Of a stretch of DNA of 64,000 bases, positions 35,767 to 48,045 are shown piece after piece (positions within the stretch are counted from its first letter, which is position 1; every line of letters starts with the position of its first letter). Source of the DNA: Shewanella gelidii (GTDB lineage: Bacteria; Pseudomonadota; Gammaproteobacteria; Enterobacterales; Shewanellaceae); NCBI RefSeq assembly GCF_014647855.1, contig NZ_BMPZ01000009.1, positions 82,200-146,199 of the forward strand. Direction: 5' to 3'. The notes beneath the pieces were generated by a model that was not told the origin of the DNA, made no database searches, and saw only the letters and a list, made by a program, of their open reading frames with translations. A program made the translations under genes and the position numbers.

Positions 35767-38154
35767 TTAATCCCTCAACAATGCGTTGAACTCGGACTTG
35801 AGAGCAGAAACCACTGAATCAACCATCTCAGCTATCTCTTTTTCTTCAAGCGTACGAGTGTTGTCTTGTAACGTAAGTGCTATCGCCAAACTCTTTTTGC
35901 CTGACTCAACACCTTTACCTTGGTATACATCGAACAAGTTTAAGCCAACCAACTGATTTTCGCCAACTTTTCTTATCAAATTCATCACATCGCTTGCAGC
36001 AATTGACTCATCAACTACAACAGCAATATCGCGACGATTAGCCGGGAACTTAGATACAGTCTGGGCTAGCGGCAAATTGGCCTGTAGCAAAGCAGCCAAT
36101 TCAAGCTCAAAAATAATTGTTTTCCCATTGAGTCCAAAAGGTTTCTCAAGGCTCGGATGGAGGGTTCCGATAACACCGATCACTTGACCATTTCTTAATA
36201 TTTCAGCAGTTTGCCCCGGATGAAGTGCAGAATGCTGTGCGGATCTGAAGCTAAATTCTTGCTCAGAAACAGTCAAGCCGATGATGGCCTCTAAGTCACC
36301 TTTGAGATCATAAAAATCTACGGTATTTGACTCCATAGACCAATGTTCATCGTTTTGGTTGCCAGCGATAACAGCACTCAGCATTGCTTCTTGGCGTACA
36401 CCTGATTCAGCTTGCTCATCTGGTACAAACCGAAGACCCGTTTCGAATAAACGAACTCGTCCTTGCTGACGGCTTTGGTTATAGCCAACGGCACCTAACA
36501 AGCCTGTAAACATTGACAAGCGCATCGCCGACATTTCTACAGAAATAGGATTCGGTAGCACCATGGCTTGAGCACCAGGGTGAACTTTGTCTTGTAACTT
36601 AGGATCAACAAAACTATAAGTCACGGCTTCTTGAAAGCCGCGTGCAACAAGGAGACGACGTACTTTCTTGAGGTCAATATCAGCTTCTTTATGGTCAGAC
36701 ATCTTCAATGCGGCAACTGGCGCAACATTTGGGATATTGTTGTAACCATAAATGCGTGCAACTTCTTCAATCAGATCCTCTTCGATGGCCATATCAAATC
36801 GATAAGTTGCTGTTGTCACAGTCCAACCATCGTTTTGTACGACAACCGTAAAGCCCAGACGCTCTAGAATTTCGACGACATCCGCATCGCTAATCACATG
36901 CCCGAGAAGTTTATCCAACTTGCTACGGCGTAACGTGATTGTTGCCGCCTTAGGCAAATGCGCATCGGATTTCGCCTCTATCACTTCACCGGCTTCACCA
37001 CCACAAATATCTAATACAAGACGGCTCGCACGTTCCATCACCTTGTGCTGCAACTCGGGATCAACGCCACGTTCAAAACGATGTGAAGCATCGGTATGCA
37101 ATCCCAATCGGCGTGCTTTACCCATAATGGCCAATGGCGCAAAGAATGCACATTCAAGTAAAATATCTTGAGTTTCCGAGTTCACCCCTGATGACTCACC
37201 ACCAAAAACACCCGCTAAAGCAAGTGGTGCTTTATCATCAGTAATTAGCAGTGTATCCGCAGGAACCTTGATTTCATTCCCATCAAGCAAGGTTAGCTTT
37301 TCTTGACCATCGCCTAGACGAACGTGAATATCACCATCAATCTTCGCTAAATCAAATGCATGCATGGGTTGGCCATACTCAACCAAAACATAGTTAGTAA
37401 TATCAACGATCGGATCTATTGAACGGATTCCGCTACGGCGCAGCTTTTCTTGCATCCAAAGTGGTGTTTCCGCTTTGACATTCACGTTTTTGACAACGCG
37501 ACCTAAATAACGACCACAAGCTTCAGGCGCTTCAATGCTAATCGCAACTTTTGCGTCTGTCGTTACTGCTACCGTATCCCAAGTTGGCTCTACCACCTCG
37601 ATTCGATTCAGCACACCCACTTCACGGGCTAAACCGGCCATACCAAGACAGTCTGCTCTGTTTGCGGTTAAATCTACGTCTATAATGGCATCTTCAAGAT
37701 CTAAATATTCACGAACGTCTTTACCTAATGGTGCATCTGCCGGTAACTCAATGATGCCGTCACTTTCGACATCAATACCGAGTTCACCAAATGAGCACAA
37801 CATCCCCATTGAAGGCTGGCCACGAAGTTTGGCTTTTTTAATTTTGAAATCGCCCGGCAATACGGCACCGACCATTGCGACCGCAACTTTAATCCCTTGA
37901 CGGCAATTTGGTGCGCCACAAACGATATCAATCAATTCGTTTTGACCCACGGAAATTTTGGTAACGCGTAGTTTATCTGCATCAGGGTGTTGGCCACACT
38001 CCACCACTTCACCGACAATAACACCAGAAAACTCTCCGGCTACTGGGTCGATACCATCCACTTCTAAACCAGCCATGGTGACTTGGTGAGATAGTTCGTC
38101 ACGACTAATACTTGGGTTGACCCACTCTCGGAGCCAAGATTCGCTAAATTTCAT
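35767..38154 (-). CDS. pheT: phenylalanyl-tRNA synthetase beta subunit
   Basis: This 795-residue beta chain of the (alpha-beta)2 PheRS charges tRNA-Phe. Domains in order: N-terminal EMAPII-like tRNA-binding fold ([23 protein letters not shown]), B3/B4 editing domain (about 210-470), B5, a catalytic-like class II core, and the C-terminal FDX-ACB domain. It is separated from pheS by 15 bp and from ihfA by 3 bp, forming an operon. Confidence 0.98.
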   Translation of the reverse strand: MKFSESWLREWVNPSISRDELSHQVTMAGLEVDGIDPVAGEFSGVIVGEVVECGQHPDADKLRVTKISVGQNELIDIVCGAPNCRQGIKVAVAMVGAVLPGDFKIKKAKLRGQPSMGMLCSFGELGIDVESDGIIELPADAPLGKDVREYLDLEDAIIDVDLTANRADCLGMAGLAREVGVLNRIEVVEPTWDTVAVTTDAKVAISIEAPEACGRYLGRVVKNVNVKAETPLWMQEKLRRSGIRSIDPIVDITNYVLVEYGQPMHAFDLAKIDGDIHVRLGDGQEKLTLLDGNEIKVPADTLLITDDKAPLALAGVFGGESSGVNSETQDILLECAFFAPLAIMGKARRLGLHTDASHRFERGVDPELQHKVMERASRLVLDICGGEAGEVIEAKSDAHLPKAATITLRRSKLDKLLGHVISDADVVEILERLGFTVVVQNDGWTVTTATYRFDMAIEEDLIEEVARIYGYNNIPNVAPVAALKMSDHKEADIDLKKVRRLLVARGFQEAVTYSFVDPKLQDKVHPGAQAMVLPNPISVEMSAMRLSMFTGLLGAVGYNQSRQQGRVRLFETGLRFVPDEQAESGVRQEAMLSAVIAGNQNDEHWSMESNTVDFYDLKGDLEAIIGLTVSEQEFSFRSAQHSALHPGQTAEILRNGQVIGVIGTLHPSLEKPFGLNGKTIIFELELAALLQANLPLAQTVSKFPANRRDIAVVVDESIAASDVMNLIRKVGENQLVGLNLFDVYQGKGVESGKKSLAIALTLQDNTRTLEEKEIAEMVDSVVSALKSEFNALLRD

Positions 38155-38169
38155 TTCTATACTGCTCCG

Positions 38170-39192
<1,023 letters not shown>

Positions 39193-39675
39193 ACTATAGG
39201 TGTTTAGTGCGGGTCTAATTTTACATTCAGACAAAGCAGGAAATTCTACGATAGCTGAGGCTTTTTGACTAGTGAAAACTGCCTCTTTTCCTGCGAAAAA
39301 ACGCGAAGTTAATTGATATTCAGCCTGTAGAGTGATGTAACAGAATAAGATGCTTCTTTTTACGTTGAAAAGTTAAAATATTTAGGTGTTGCGTAACGCT
39401 CAACTTTGTATCAAAAAACAGACTAATTTATATACACCCAAGACCTCTTTAGCACAAAACAGTAATTCATTTTCACAAAAACGTGCGACAAATCCGTTTA
39501 CACCTAGCCTAAACGTGATCAGAAGCGTAGAATCCAGTCAATTACCGTAATTAAAGTAGGCTTTTTAGTGTGTTCACGGAATGATACCTCACCAACCGAT
39601 GGATTGATTGGCAAAAAGGCTGGCTATAGTTAAATGAAATCGATTATTTTGTAACGTCAGAGAAACGAGGCTCTC
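39193..39675. other. divergent intergenic region pheS/chemotaxis receptor
   Basis: This is 480 bp without a gene. On the minus strand a TAGAAT -10-like element lies near 39243-39248, upstream of pheS, with only a weak -35. On the plus side nothing resembling a flagellar sigma-28 promoter was seen before the receptor gene. Confidence 0.5.
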
Positions 39676-41163
39676 ATGAAAGAAGTAAAATTTCGTTGGA
39701 TAGATAAATACTTAATCCACATGACGCTCAGAACCAAGTTTGCCGTTTTGGCATTGGTCCCTATTCTTATTCTCATTCTCTTTGCCTATCTTCTGCTGGC
39801 AAGCCATCAAGCCTCAACTCAGCACATACTTGCCAATCTAACTCAAACTCAAAGCCAACACATCAATAAAACCATTGAAATAGCCCTAAAACAGCTTCCA
39901 GAATCGGCGCACCAGAACTTTATTCAGCAGCTCCCTGCCCAATTACAAGTTATGCCGAAAAACAGCGCATCTCACGACGCGAGAACTTTGGCACAGGAAG
40001 GCGGCGGTGTGACAAACGACTTAACTCAAGCATTTAGTAGTTCGAATCAATTTAATTTGATTACAGGACTTGAAGTACCAAAGGCCGCAATGAATGCCGA
40101 TTCCAGCACCTTGGGTTTAATTGTTGGCGCAGCTCTGGCCATTTTAGTCACCTGTTATTACATTTCTACGTTTGTTGGTGGCGCGCTATTCACGTCGGTC
40201 AGAGCTTTAAAGCAAGCTGCCGACGGCGATCTCACCGGCCGACTCAATTTTTTTGAAGTCAAAGATGAATTTAGTATTCTTGCCATCAGCATCGATACCT
40301 TGGTTGAACGTCAACACAACTTAGTGAAGCTCATTTCTCAGGCAACCGTGCAAATTCGTCAAGTCGTCACCGACTTCAAACAGAATGCCGAACAAGGCCA
40401 GGATCTGGCAATTAACCAACGAGAGCATTTAGATTCACTAGCAACGGCCATGGAAGAAATGACCGCAGCAGTAAAAGAAGTCGCCCGTAACGCAGAGCAA
40501 TCATCAACTGAAACCCAAGAAACCAACAACCAAGTCGCGGCAGGCTCGAAAGATATTTCAGAAACAGTTGATTCTATTGAGCTGCTCAGCACAGAAATCG
40601 GAAATGCTTCAGAGGCTGTTGCCACGCTAAATGAAAATGCTTGCAAGATTGATGAAGTGGTGACGACAATTAATGCAATTTCTGAACAAACTAATTTACT
40701 CGCATTAAATGCGGCCATTGAAGCGGCACGCGCTGGAGAACAAGGCCGTGGCTTTGCTGTCGTTGCCGATGAAGTCAGGACGCTTGCAGGTCGAACGCAA
40801 GCTGCAACCGTTGAAATTAAAGCGATGATTGAAGCACTGCAGTCTGGGAGTCAACAGCTAACTCAAGTGATGGGAAAAACAGTGGAACAAGCTGATGAAG
40901 GTAAAAAGCATGTTCTACGAACCGGCGACGACCTCGTCGCTATTGCTAGCCATAGTAATACCGTCCTAGAAATGAGCGTGCAAATCGCTACTTCAGCGGA
41001 AGAACAGTCTAGTGTGGCAAATGAAATTGCAACGAACTTAATGGAAATCCGCAACCAAAGTCATGATGTAGAACAGTCTGCTAATCGGGCGGTTTCTGGT
41101 TGCGATGAACTTCAAGCAACCGCGGAACAAATGGATCAGCTATTGGTTGGCCTCAAAGTATAG
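39676..41163 (+). CDS. methyl-accepting chemotaxis protein
   Basis: This 495-residue receptor has TM helix 1 at about 22-43, a short periplasmic region (about 44-143), TM2 at about 145-170, a HAMP domain (to about 225) and a long cytoplasmic coiled coil. The conserved hairpin tip ([40 protein letters not shown]) is near residues 335-375. The periplasmic part is only about 100 residues and matches no sensor domain I recognise. It acts with CheA/CheW encoded elsewhere. A terminator follows. Confidence 0.95.
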   Translation: MKEVKFRWIDKYLIHMTLRTKFAVLALVPILILILFAYLLLASHQASTQHILANLTQTQSQHINKTIEIALKQLPESAHQNFIQQLPAQLQVMPKNSASHDARTLAQEGGGVTNDLTQAFSSSNQFNLITGLEVPKAAMNADSSTLGLIVGAALAILVTCYYISTFVGGALFTSVRALKQAADGDLTGRLNFFEVKDEFSILAISIDTLVERQHNLVKLISQATVQIRQVVTDFKQNAEQGQDLAINQREHLDSLATAMEEMTAAVKEVARNAEQSSTETQETNNQVAAGSKDISETVDSIELLSTEIGNASEAVATLNENACKIDEVVTTINAISEQTNLLALNAAIEAARAGEQGRGFAVVADEVRTLAGRTQAATVEIKAMIEALQSGSQQLTQVMGKTVEQADEGKKHVLRTGDDLVAIASHSNTVLEMSVQIATSAEEQSSVANEIATNLMEIRNQSHDVEQSANRAVSGCDELQATAEQMDQLLVGLKV

Positions 41164-41210
41164 TGTTGAAGTTGCAAACTTGAGCAATTGAAACGGCAAT
41201 ATAATTTCAC

Positions 41211-41243
41211 AAAAAAGCAGAGATGAATAATCTCTGCTTTTTT
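41211..41243 (+). terminator. terminator of chemotaxis receptor gene
   Basis: The stem AAAAAAGCAGAGA/TCTCTGCTTTTTT with loop TGAATAA lies 48 bases after the stop. Confidence 0.9.
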
Positions 41244-41587
41244 ATTAACTCAATCATGAGGCATAGTCAATCTCGATATGATGCTGTCGATTTAGCGATA
41301 TCAGCTGCTTTAAATGAAACCTGCTAATTATTGCTAATGATTCATATCAATAAAGCCACACTTCGTCACCTACATGACACCTTATTTGAAAACAGGCTTC
41401 TCTGCGAACTTGTCCATCAAAGCTGTTTTCAATTAAGTAACTTTAATAATCGCTAATCTAGTCAGCATTCCCTTGAATACTTGCGGTAGCATGCTAACTT
41501 AAAACTATCATGTTAAATCTATGTAAAAACCAACCAAAAATAACAACAACATAGCGACATTTCGATTTGCAGGGAGTGAGCATAACA
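41244..41587. other. intergenic region before sensor gene
   Basis: This is 344 bp of AT-rich sequence with no gene seen. It contains the promoter of the sensor gene at 41588; no clear sigma-70 hexamers with good spacing stood out. Confidence 0.5.
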
Positions 41588-44173
41588 ATGAACACCAAAC
41601 AGCTTCTCACCTCACGCCAACTTGATTGGCGAAATAGCCTGCCCAATAAACTGAGTTTATTTCAACTCGTCATTGCCATCATTGTCGTCAGCAGTACCTA
41701 CTGGGTCTTAATCACAGTACAAAACAAACAAATTTTACAACAACAGCAAGCCATTAATAAAAGCCAAGGTCAAATGGTCATTGCGAAGCTGCTAGAAGTG
41801 ACCTCACAAGTTGAAAGTCTCGCAATTTCAATGAGTAATATGGCACAGCTTTACCATGATTCACCACAGCACTTACAACAAATCACGCCTCACCTTCTAG
41901 GCATGGAAAGTCAAAAACACTTAATTGAAGGTGGTGGGATATGGCCCGAAAACGAACAAGCTGAGGACAATACCTATCGCCCCAGTCAATTCTGGGCTCG
42001 GAATGAGCATGAACAATTCATTCAAATCAATGATTACAATCTTGGCGATAGCCCCAATTATCATACAGAACCTTGGTACAAACCCTTACGCTACTTTTCC
42101 AAAGGTCACACGTATTGGTCAGGTGTTTATCAAGATCCTCACACCAAAACAGCCATGGTGACGGCTTCGGTTCCAATTTGGAAAGAACACCAGTTTATCG
42201 GCGTAACCACCGTAGATATGAATCTTGAAAAAATGGGTCGTTTTCTTGAGCAATCTTTACTGGAAATGAGCGGCTATTTAATCGTATTCGATCAATTTAA
42301 CAATATTATTGCTTACCCTAGCCATCTGGAATTAACCCGTGACAAACCAGAGTTAAATATACAAACACTCGCCTCCCAACAAACGCGCTATTTAAAAATG
42401 GCAAAGCAAATTCAAGCTGTAGATCAACAGCTCATCACGCAATCACTTGCACAACGGGTTTTTACGATTGAGCAACTTGATAACCTCAAAAGTAAAGGTG
42501 CTCAAGAGCGGCACTCAATGTTAAGCGCCATTGTAAACGCCAAGGCGTCTCCGCTTTCAAAGCCTCCCATTATATTGTCGTCGTTCAAAGTGAACATGGA
42601 TCCTCAGTTAGAAGAGCCCGCAATGGCCTCGCTGTTTAGGATGCCAAATACGTACTGGAAAGTCGCAATCATTACGCCAACAAGTGCTTTTGAAAATCAG
42701 GCCAGTTCAATTGCAGGCACGATTGGTGGCTTTTTGGTCATCATTCAACTGCTTGCATTGGTCGTTTTATTTGCAGTACTCAATCGTTTATTTGTGCAAC
42801 CCATTAGTGAAATGGTTTCGACATTAGATGAAAGCCAAAGTCATAGCCTTCAACTTAAAGCTGCACAGCGCAATGACGAAATTGGCATGCTCGCGAAAGC
42901 GTTTATTAGCCGTACCCATCAATTAGAAACCATTAGTCAGAATCTTGATAAAAGTAACTCAGCACTCGAGCATCAACTCAAGGTTCAACACACCGCAAAA
43001 CAAGCTTTAAAGGCGAATAAAAATCAACTAAATACTATGTTGAATAGCTCATCGTGCCTGATTTTTGTCAAAGATTTGAATAACATTTATACCTTAGTAA
43101 ACGATAAATATTGCGAAACATTAGGTATAGAAAGGCAGCATCTTGTTGGCTCAAATGATTTCGATATCTTCCCGGCGACTCTGGCTCAAAATTACCGAGC
43201 TTCTGACCTAAGAATTATGGAGACAACAGAAGCCATTTTTGTTGAACAAGTCTTACCGACGACGCGTGGTGAGATCCCCTTTTTAGTCAACAAATTTACC
43301 ATTAAAAACCTTGAAGGAGAGCCTGTTGCAATCGGGGCCGTCGCTTTTGACTTTAGTTTACAAAAACAAATTGAGCACTCTCAAAAGCAGCAATTAGATC
43401 GCTTAGATTCATTGAAAACACAACAAATAGATAAGCAACATGCGCAATCTGAGCTCATTGAACAACTCAAAAGCAAGGCTGCCTCTACCCAAGAACAATT
43501 ACAGCATCAACAGCAACTCAATTCAGCATACATCAATAGTCAATCGATGATGCAATCAGTTTTTGCAACCATGGTAGAACAAATGATGCGCGAGCAAGAT
43601 CAGCTTCTAAGTGAAATCCACAGAAGTACGATGATTTCTGACCCGAAGTTTGTCGATACCTTAACGAATCAAGCGGATCAACTTCGCCATATGTATCAAC
43701 TCACAGCCCATGCTTCCACCAATGTAAAGCCACTGCACGTCGATGAATTTGTTGGCCACTTAAAATCAATATTACAGCCAACTCTCGATCAAAATAGTAT
43801 TAATCTCGTGACACACTTTGAACAAGCGCTGACGATTGACTCCCAAGCTTGGATGTTGCTGCTATTAAGCTACCGACTAATTTCTAACAGCATCAGCCAT
43901 GGATTCACATCTGAACGTAGCGACAGAAACATCCACCTCTCCATTTCAAGTCTGGATAAGCTTTTAGAAGTATCGATAAAAGATAATGGCGTCGGTTTAC
44001 ACCCTGTCATACTGGCAAAGACGCAAGTACTGATAAAAGAGCGTCAATGCCAAGGCACACTTAGCTGCGTTGCACTTTGGGTACAGCATCATTTAGGTGG
44101 AGAATTTACAATTCAGAGTGAAATCAACAAAGGGACAAACATTCGCTGCAAAATTCCAATTGAAGCACTTTAA
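41588..44173 (+). CDS. Cache/HAMP/PAS membrane sensor with HATPase-like C-terminus
   Basis: This 861-residue sensor has TM1 at 23-43, a large extracytoplasmic domain (about 45-375; the FWARNEHEQFIQINDYN and WYKPLRYFSKGHTYWSGVY segments fit a Cache fold) and TM2 at about 376-398. A HAMP-like region and a PAS domain (about 478-600) follow. A coiled coil precedes a C-terminal ATPase-like domain with N-box LISNSISHGF (about 762), G1-type DNGVGLHP (about 799) and GGEFTIQSEINKGT. A canonical phospho-acceptor H-box was not found, so it is an atypical or non-kinase sensor. The start ATG was chosen over a TTG seven codons upstream. No response regulator is adjacent. Confidence 0.8.
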   Translation: MNTKQLLTSRQLDWRNSLPNKLSLFQLVIAIIVVSSTYWVLITVQNKQILQQQQAINKSQGQMVIAKLLEVTSQVESLAISMSNMAQLYHDSPQHLQQITPHLLGMESQKHLIEGGGIWPENEQAEDNTYRPSQFWARNEHEQFIQINDYNLGDSPNYHTEPWYKPLRYFSKGHTYWSGVYQDPHTKTAMVTASVPIWKEHQFIGVTTVDMNLEKMGRFLEQSLLEMSGYLIVFDQFNNIIAYPSHLELTRDKPELNIQTLASQQTRYLKMAKQIQAVDQQLITQSLAQRVFTIEQLDNLKSKGAQERHSMLSAIVNAKASPLSKPPIILSSFKVNMDPQLEEPAMASLFRMPNTYWKVAIITPTSAFENQASSIAGTIGGFLVIIQLLALVVLFAVLNRLFVQPISEMVSTLDESQSHSLQLKAAQRNDEIGMLAKAFISRTHQLETISQNLDKSNSALEHQLKVQHTAKQALKANKNQLNTMLNSSSCLIFVKDLNNIYTLVNDKYCETLGIERQHLVGSNDFDIFPATLAQNYRASDLRIMETTEAIFVEQVLPTTRGEIPFLVNKFTIKNLEGEPVAIGAVAFDFSLQKQIEHSQKQQLDRLDSLKTQQIDKQHAQSELIEQLKSKAASTQEQLQHQQQLNSAYINSQSMMQSVFATMVEQMMREQDQLLSEIHRSTMISDPKFVDTLTNQADQLRHMYQLTAHASTNVKPLHVDEFVGHLKSILQPTLDQNSINLVTHFEQALTIDSQAWMLLLLSYRLISNSISHGFTSERSDRNIHLSISSLDKLLEVSIKDNGVGLHPVILAKTQVLIKERQCQGTLSCVALWVQHHLGGEFTIQSEINKGTNIRCKIPIEAL

Positions 44174-44254
44174 TGATTCCATGTAGCAAATGGCGAACGC
44201 CAACGAGATTTCTCACGTTCGCTCAATACATTAAAGAACTGATGTGCAGTTCAT

Positions 44255-44608
44255 TTAAACTTGCTTTAATTTTGCGATTTCTTGATCAAACAAGTTTTTA
44301 ATCAGGCCTGAAAACTCTGTAATAAATCGAGTCTGTTCGGGTGTGGCATAGCGATTAGCAACATTAGCGAGAATTTCTTCTAAATCGTAAACAATAGCAT
44401 CAACTTCTCGAATTACTTTGTTACGATCAGCGAAGGATAGCTCAGGGTTTTGGCCACACACCATGATAATCTGCGCGGCTAACTGCTCTTCAAACAGAGA
44501 CATCACGGTGTCACTTACCAATTCTTCAGAAGCAGGGGTTTCAAACAAGCCAAGGTGCTCAGTCAAATACTGAATCAAATGCATATAACCATCTTTATCT
44601 GTAACCAT
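44255..44608 (-). CDS. DUF3802 family protein
   Basis: This 117-residue helical protein has the DUF3802 pattern: MVTDKDGYMHLIQYLTEHL, LFEEQLAAQIIMVC, IREVDAIVYDLEEILANV, and FSGLIKNLFDQEI. ATG 44608 is chosen because AGGA lies seven bases before it and the family begins MVTD; the frame extends 11 codons upstream. The family is, as I recall, restricted to Alteromonadales-type bacteria; its function is unknown. Confidence 0.85.
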   Translation of the reverse strand: MVTDKDGYMHLIQYLTEHLGLFETPASEELVSDTVMSLFEEQLAAQIIMVCGQNPELSFADRNKVIREVDAIVYDLEEILANVANRYATPEQTRFITEFSGLIKNLFDQEIAKLKQV

Positions 44609-44697
44609 GATGCTTCCTAAACTTTTTACCCACACTGACATACTAAAGTATGAACCAATGAGCTACTTCTGTCTTGTCCAATTATAAACGCGCCACG

Positions 44698-45276
44698 CTA
44701 TTTATTTAAAACTAAAACAAATGTCACAGGCACGGCCCAGCTAATGGAAGACAAACTTGCAATTTGACGTAACTTTTCAATTCCCTCTCCCAAACCAAAC
44801 CCATCAGCACTAACAATGATAGGTTGTAAGCTGGTCGCCATCACTTGCTGGTCAGATAACTTGGCAATCACAACATCAATGGTCATAGATTGCACAAAAC
44901 CATGAAGCGAAATTTTGGCGGGCACCGATAAAACCTGTCGCTGACCGATGACCATAGAATCCACCATTTTGCTCTTGATTTGAGCGGTTAGCTTTAGCTC
45001 TGGAAACTTAGCGACTTCAAATAACATACTTTGCATCCGCTGATCGCGGATTTCAATATTCGTTTGCACAGATTTTAGCGGTATGCTGAGCTCAAACCCC
45101 GTCTCACTCAAGCGCCCTTCAACCTGAGTAAACCGGTGCACTTCCGCAGCATCACGTTTCTTGACCGAGATAAAGTTAACTTGGGAAGCTTGGTTATCGA
45201 CATTCCAAGTCTCTGCTTGTAGGCCAACCGAAAAACAAAACAAAAGAGCCATTAGTATAAAGTGTTTCATCGCCAT
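44698..45276 (-). CDS. YceI-family periplasmic protein
   Basis: This 192-residue YceI-like protein has a signal peptide of about 21 residues (FILMALLFCFSVGLQA, cut before ETWNVD). The mature part is a lipocalin-like beta barrel (VNFISVKKRDAAEVHRFTQVEGRL, FPELKLTAQI, SLHGFVQSMTIDVVI) known to bind isoprenoid quinone-type lipids in the family. It is a single gene. The ligand here is unknown. Confidence 0.88.
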   Translation of the reverse strand: MAMKHFILMALLFCFSVGLQAETWNVDNQASQVNFISVKKRDAAEVHRFTQVEGRLSETGFELSIPLKSVQTNIEIRDQRMQSMLFEVAKFPELKLTAQIKSKMVDSMVIGQRQVLSVPAKISLHGFVQSMTIDVVIAKLSDQQVMATSLQPIIVSADGFGLGEGIEKLRQIASLSSISWAVPVTFVLVLNK

Positions 45277-45323
45277 TCCTTAGAGTGCATGCTTTATTGC
45301 AGTATAGCGGACTCATCCCCATT

Positions 45324-45351
45324 AAAAAAAGCGCTGACCATAGCGCTTTTA
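45324..45351 (-). terminator. terminator of pdxH
   Basis: On the minus strand AAAAGCGCT/AGCGCTTTT with loop ATGGTC is followed by T-rich sequence, between pdxH and yceI. Confidence 0.8.
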
Positions 45352-45407
45352 TGAATATCGAATTAAGTAACCTTCACATTCATTGCAATGTCGGCAAGCA
45401 ACTTTGA

Positions 45408-46046
45408 CTAAGGGGCCAAACGATCAATTTGCCAGCCTGATGCTTGCTTGACGTACAAAAAGCGATCATGCAGTCGGTGTTCACCGCCCTGCCAGAACTC
45501 AATACTATCGGCCTCCACTAAATACCCACCCCAAAACTTAGGTAAAGGCACTTCACCTTTCGCAAATTTTTGTTTCATCTCGTTAAATTTGGATTCAAGC
45601 GCCTGCCTTGCAGATAGTTTGCTCGATTGATTTGATACCCAAGCTGCAATTTGGCTTTCTTTGGGGCGCGTTACAAAATACTTTAAAACCTCGGTATGAC
45701 TCAGCGGTTTAGCGACGCCGGTTACTGCGACTTGACGCTCTAAAGCTTGCCAAGGAAACAACATGCTAACCTGTGCATTTTCTGTTATCTGCTCGGCTTT
45801 ACGACTTTCAAGGTTTGTAAAAAAAACGAAACCTTTCTCGTCAAATCGCTTGAGTAATACAATTCGCTGAAACGGTTGACCAGTTGCATTCACAGTGGCA
45901 AGTACCATCGCGGTTGGATCACTCAGCTCCGCATCACGAGCCTGTTCCATCCAAAGGCTAAACAGTGCCATCGGATCATTCGGTAGCTGCTCCCTTCTCA
46001 AACCATCACGGTTATATTCACGGCGAATATCACTTAAATCCGTCAT
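45408..46046 (-). CDS. pdxH: pyridoxamine 5'-phosphate oxidase
   Basis: PdxH is an FMN enzyme making pyridoxal phosphate from PNP or PMP. The 212-residue length and blocks [84 protein letters not shown] are diagnostic. It lies 57 bp after speB on the same strand and may be the last gene of the speA-speD-speB transcript; SpeA needs the PLP that PdxH makes. Confidence 0.97.
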   Translation of the reverse strand: MTDLSDIRREYNRDGLRREQLPNDPMALFSLWMEQARDAELSDPTAMVLATVNATGQPFQRIVLLKRFDEKGFVFFTNLESRKAEQITENAQVSMLFPWQALERQVAVTGVAKPLSHTEVLKYFVTRPKESQIAAWVSNQSSKLSARQALESKFNEMKQKFAKGEVPLPKFWGGYLVEADSIEFWQGGEHRLHDRFLYVKQASGWQIDRLAP

Positions 46047-46103
46047 ACCTTTTCCTTTGGCTGGTTGCGCACAATTGCAGCCTAATCAGCTTAGAAGTCT
46101 TAT

Positions 46104-47036
46104 TTACTTGCTTACGAGCCCTTTCCCTTCGGCCCATACATGCAACATTTCAAGGCCAAGGCTAGCCCCGGCAAGTGCTGTGATTTCCGCATGATCATAG
46201 GCTGGCGCAACTTCAACGACATCCATACCCACAATATTCATGCCTCGCAAGCCACGAATAATTTTCATTGCTTTATCGCTACTTAAACCACCGCATACTG
46301 GCGTTCCAGTTCCCGGCGCATATGCAGGATCTAAACAGTCAATATCAAATGTTACGTACAAAGGAAGGGTACCAACGCGCTGTTTAATACGTTCGACGAT
46401 ATCAATAACCGTCATATCATTAGCCGTTGCCGCATCGATAACATCAAAGCCATGTCCCTCTGCCTCATATTCAGTACGAATACCCACTTGTACCGAATGC
46501 TCTGCATCAATAAGACCTTCATTTGGCGCATGATAAAACATTGTGCCATGGTCATACTTACTACCTTGTGAATAGGTATCGGTATGCGCATCAAAATGCA
46601 GCAATGCCATTTTCCCATACACCTTATGATGAGCACGTAATAGCGGTAAAGTTACGAAATGATCACCGCCAAAACTCAGCAAGCCTTTCCCTGAAGCCAC
46701 AATAGCTGACGCAAAATCATCGACTCTTTGGGTAAAATCAGCACTATCACCGCAGTTATAGACAAGATCTCCTGCATCAACAATTTTTATTTGTTCGCTG
46801 AGTTTAAAGTTCCACGGCCAGCGAGTTTCTTCCCACGCTAAATTTACCGACGCACGACGGATCGCATCAGGGCCAAGTCGACCACCAGAGCGCCCAGTGG
46901 TTGCCATATCAAACGGTAATCCTAGAACAACTATATCCGCATCACTCTCTAACGGCTTGAAATCAAGCGGTTGGCGTAAATAACCAAATGCATTCGAATA
47001 TAAGGAGTAATCAGCTTTATCAGCAATTGTCGTCAT
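46104..47036 (-). CDS. speB: agmatinase/ureohydrolase SpeB
   Basis: This 310-residue Mn-dependent ureohydrolase has all metal motifs: [18 protein letters not shown] and [18 protein letters not shown]. It removes urea from agmatine to give putrescine. It lies 36 bp after speD and is followed by pdxH. Because a eukaryotic-type AdoMet decarboxylase is its operon neighbour, the substrate could instead be aminopropylagmatine; that is an inference that sequence alone cannot settle. Confidence 0.92.
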   Translation of the reverse strand: MTTIADKADYSLYSNAFGYLRQPLDFKPLESDADIVVLGLPFDMATTGRSGGRLGPDAIRRASVNLAWEETRWPWNFKLSEQIKIVDAGDLVYNCGDSADFTQRVDDFASAIVASGKGLLSFGGDHFVTLPLLRAHHKVYGKMALLHFDAHTDTYSQGSKYDHGTMFYHAPNEGLIDAEHSVQVGIRTEYEAEGHGFDVIDAATANDMTVIDIVERIKQRVGTLPLYVTFDIDCLDPAYAPGTGTPVCGGLSSDKAMKIIRGLRGMNIVGMDVVEVAPAYDHAEITALAGASLGLEMLHVWAEGKGLVSK

Positions 47037-47072
47037 AATATCTCCAAACAGGAAGCTTACTCTGCTTCCTTC

Positions 47073-48017
47073 TTATAATTTTTCAATAAGCAATCGCCCA
47101 TTCGCGCTCGCTTCAAAATAGTTAAATTCAATTTGATACCCTTGTTCAATATCCAAACAACAACTCGCACTTTCAACCGAAAAACGGGGTAAATTTAGCG
47201 TGGCATTAAAGCCTATGACATCCCATGTTTTTGGGTCAAATAGTTTCAAGAGTTGGACAAATATTGTCTGTACCAAATGCGCATCACTGAGGTTAGTTTC
47301 ACAGCCGACATAAGAGCCACTTTCTTGCGGCGTAATATGCAGGGTTAAATATTGAGAACCTGAAATGCCATTGAGCGAATAGCCCAAAGGCGAAAACAAA
47401 TAGTCATCGAACGTAAATGCCGGCAATAAATCCTTTAGGCCCAATAATACAAGTATTTCACAGTTTTTTTGCTGTGGCTGCCTGAGGTAATTGGATACAT
47501 GACCGCGAATCTGATACATCAGCAGTTCACTCGTGCAGTCTTGACTACCTGGCTGGTATTGTTTGTGGCTATGAAACAAAAAATGATGACGCTGGCTCAC
47601 TTCGCCAATGCGGTAGGACTGACCATTGATCACTGTTTTTATTTTAGCAACATCATCGACAAAATGACTCAATTGTTGCTCGGGGAGTAACTCCTTGCCC
47701 CGCTGGTAAGAAACAAATGCAATTTGAGCCTGGCCGATTTCTTTAGCAAATAGCATCAGGGAGTTTGCAAGAACGGTTTCACCACAAGTGATCATGACGA
47801 AGCGATCTTGCCATACAAATAAACTCGACTCACTTAATACGTAGGCATCACAATCATCGTTGCTCATACGAGAAACAATCATCGCATCCGCGCAATGAAC
47901 GACACGTTGCCAAAAGTCTGCACCTAAATGGCGTAAATTGGGGCAACCTCGATCAACAATTACCTCCAGCTTTTTCTCGCAGCCTTCATAAAACATCGGT
48001 GGCTTCAGCTCCAGCAT
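47073..48017 (-). CDS. speD: S-adenosylmethionine decarboxylase, eukaryotic type
   Basis: This 314-residue AdoMet decarboxylase resembles the animal/plant class, not the E. coli SpeD. The pyruvoyl-forming site is E63-S64 in YVLSESSLFV. It has the Cys of TCGET (C78) and the Ser and His of SPLGYSLNG (S214) and LHITPQ (H227), which correspond to S229 and H243 of the human enzyme. E11 and E14 in YEGCEK match human E8 and E11. The enzyme makes decarboxylated AdoMet, the aminopropyl donor for spermidine. It is 28 bp after speA and 36 bp before speB, in one operon. No spermidine synthase is in the window. Confidence 0.9.
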   Translation of the reverse strand: MLELKPPMFYEGCEKKLEVIVDRGCPNLRHLGADFWQRVVHCADAMIVSRMSNDDCDAYVLSESSLFVWQDRFVMITCGETVLANSLMLFAKEIGQAQIAFVSYQRGKELLPEQQLSHFVDDVAKIKTVINGQSYRIGEVSQRHHFLFHSHKQYQPGSQDCTSELLMYQIRGHVSNYLRQPQQKNCEILVLLGLKDLLPAFTFDDYLFSPLGYSLNGISGSQYLTLHITPQESGSYVGCETNLSDAHLVQTIFVQLLKLFDPKTWDVIGFNATLNLPRFSVESASCCLDIEQGYQIEFNYFEASANGRLLIEKL

Positions 48018-48045
48018 GCCGCAGTGCAGCTCGATATGACACCAC

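Noticed and set aside
39193..39400. pheM-type leader peptide with attenuator before pheS
   Set aside because: No short frame rich in Phe codons was found; only a hairpin without a T-run.
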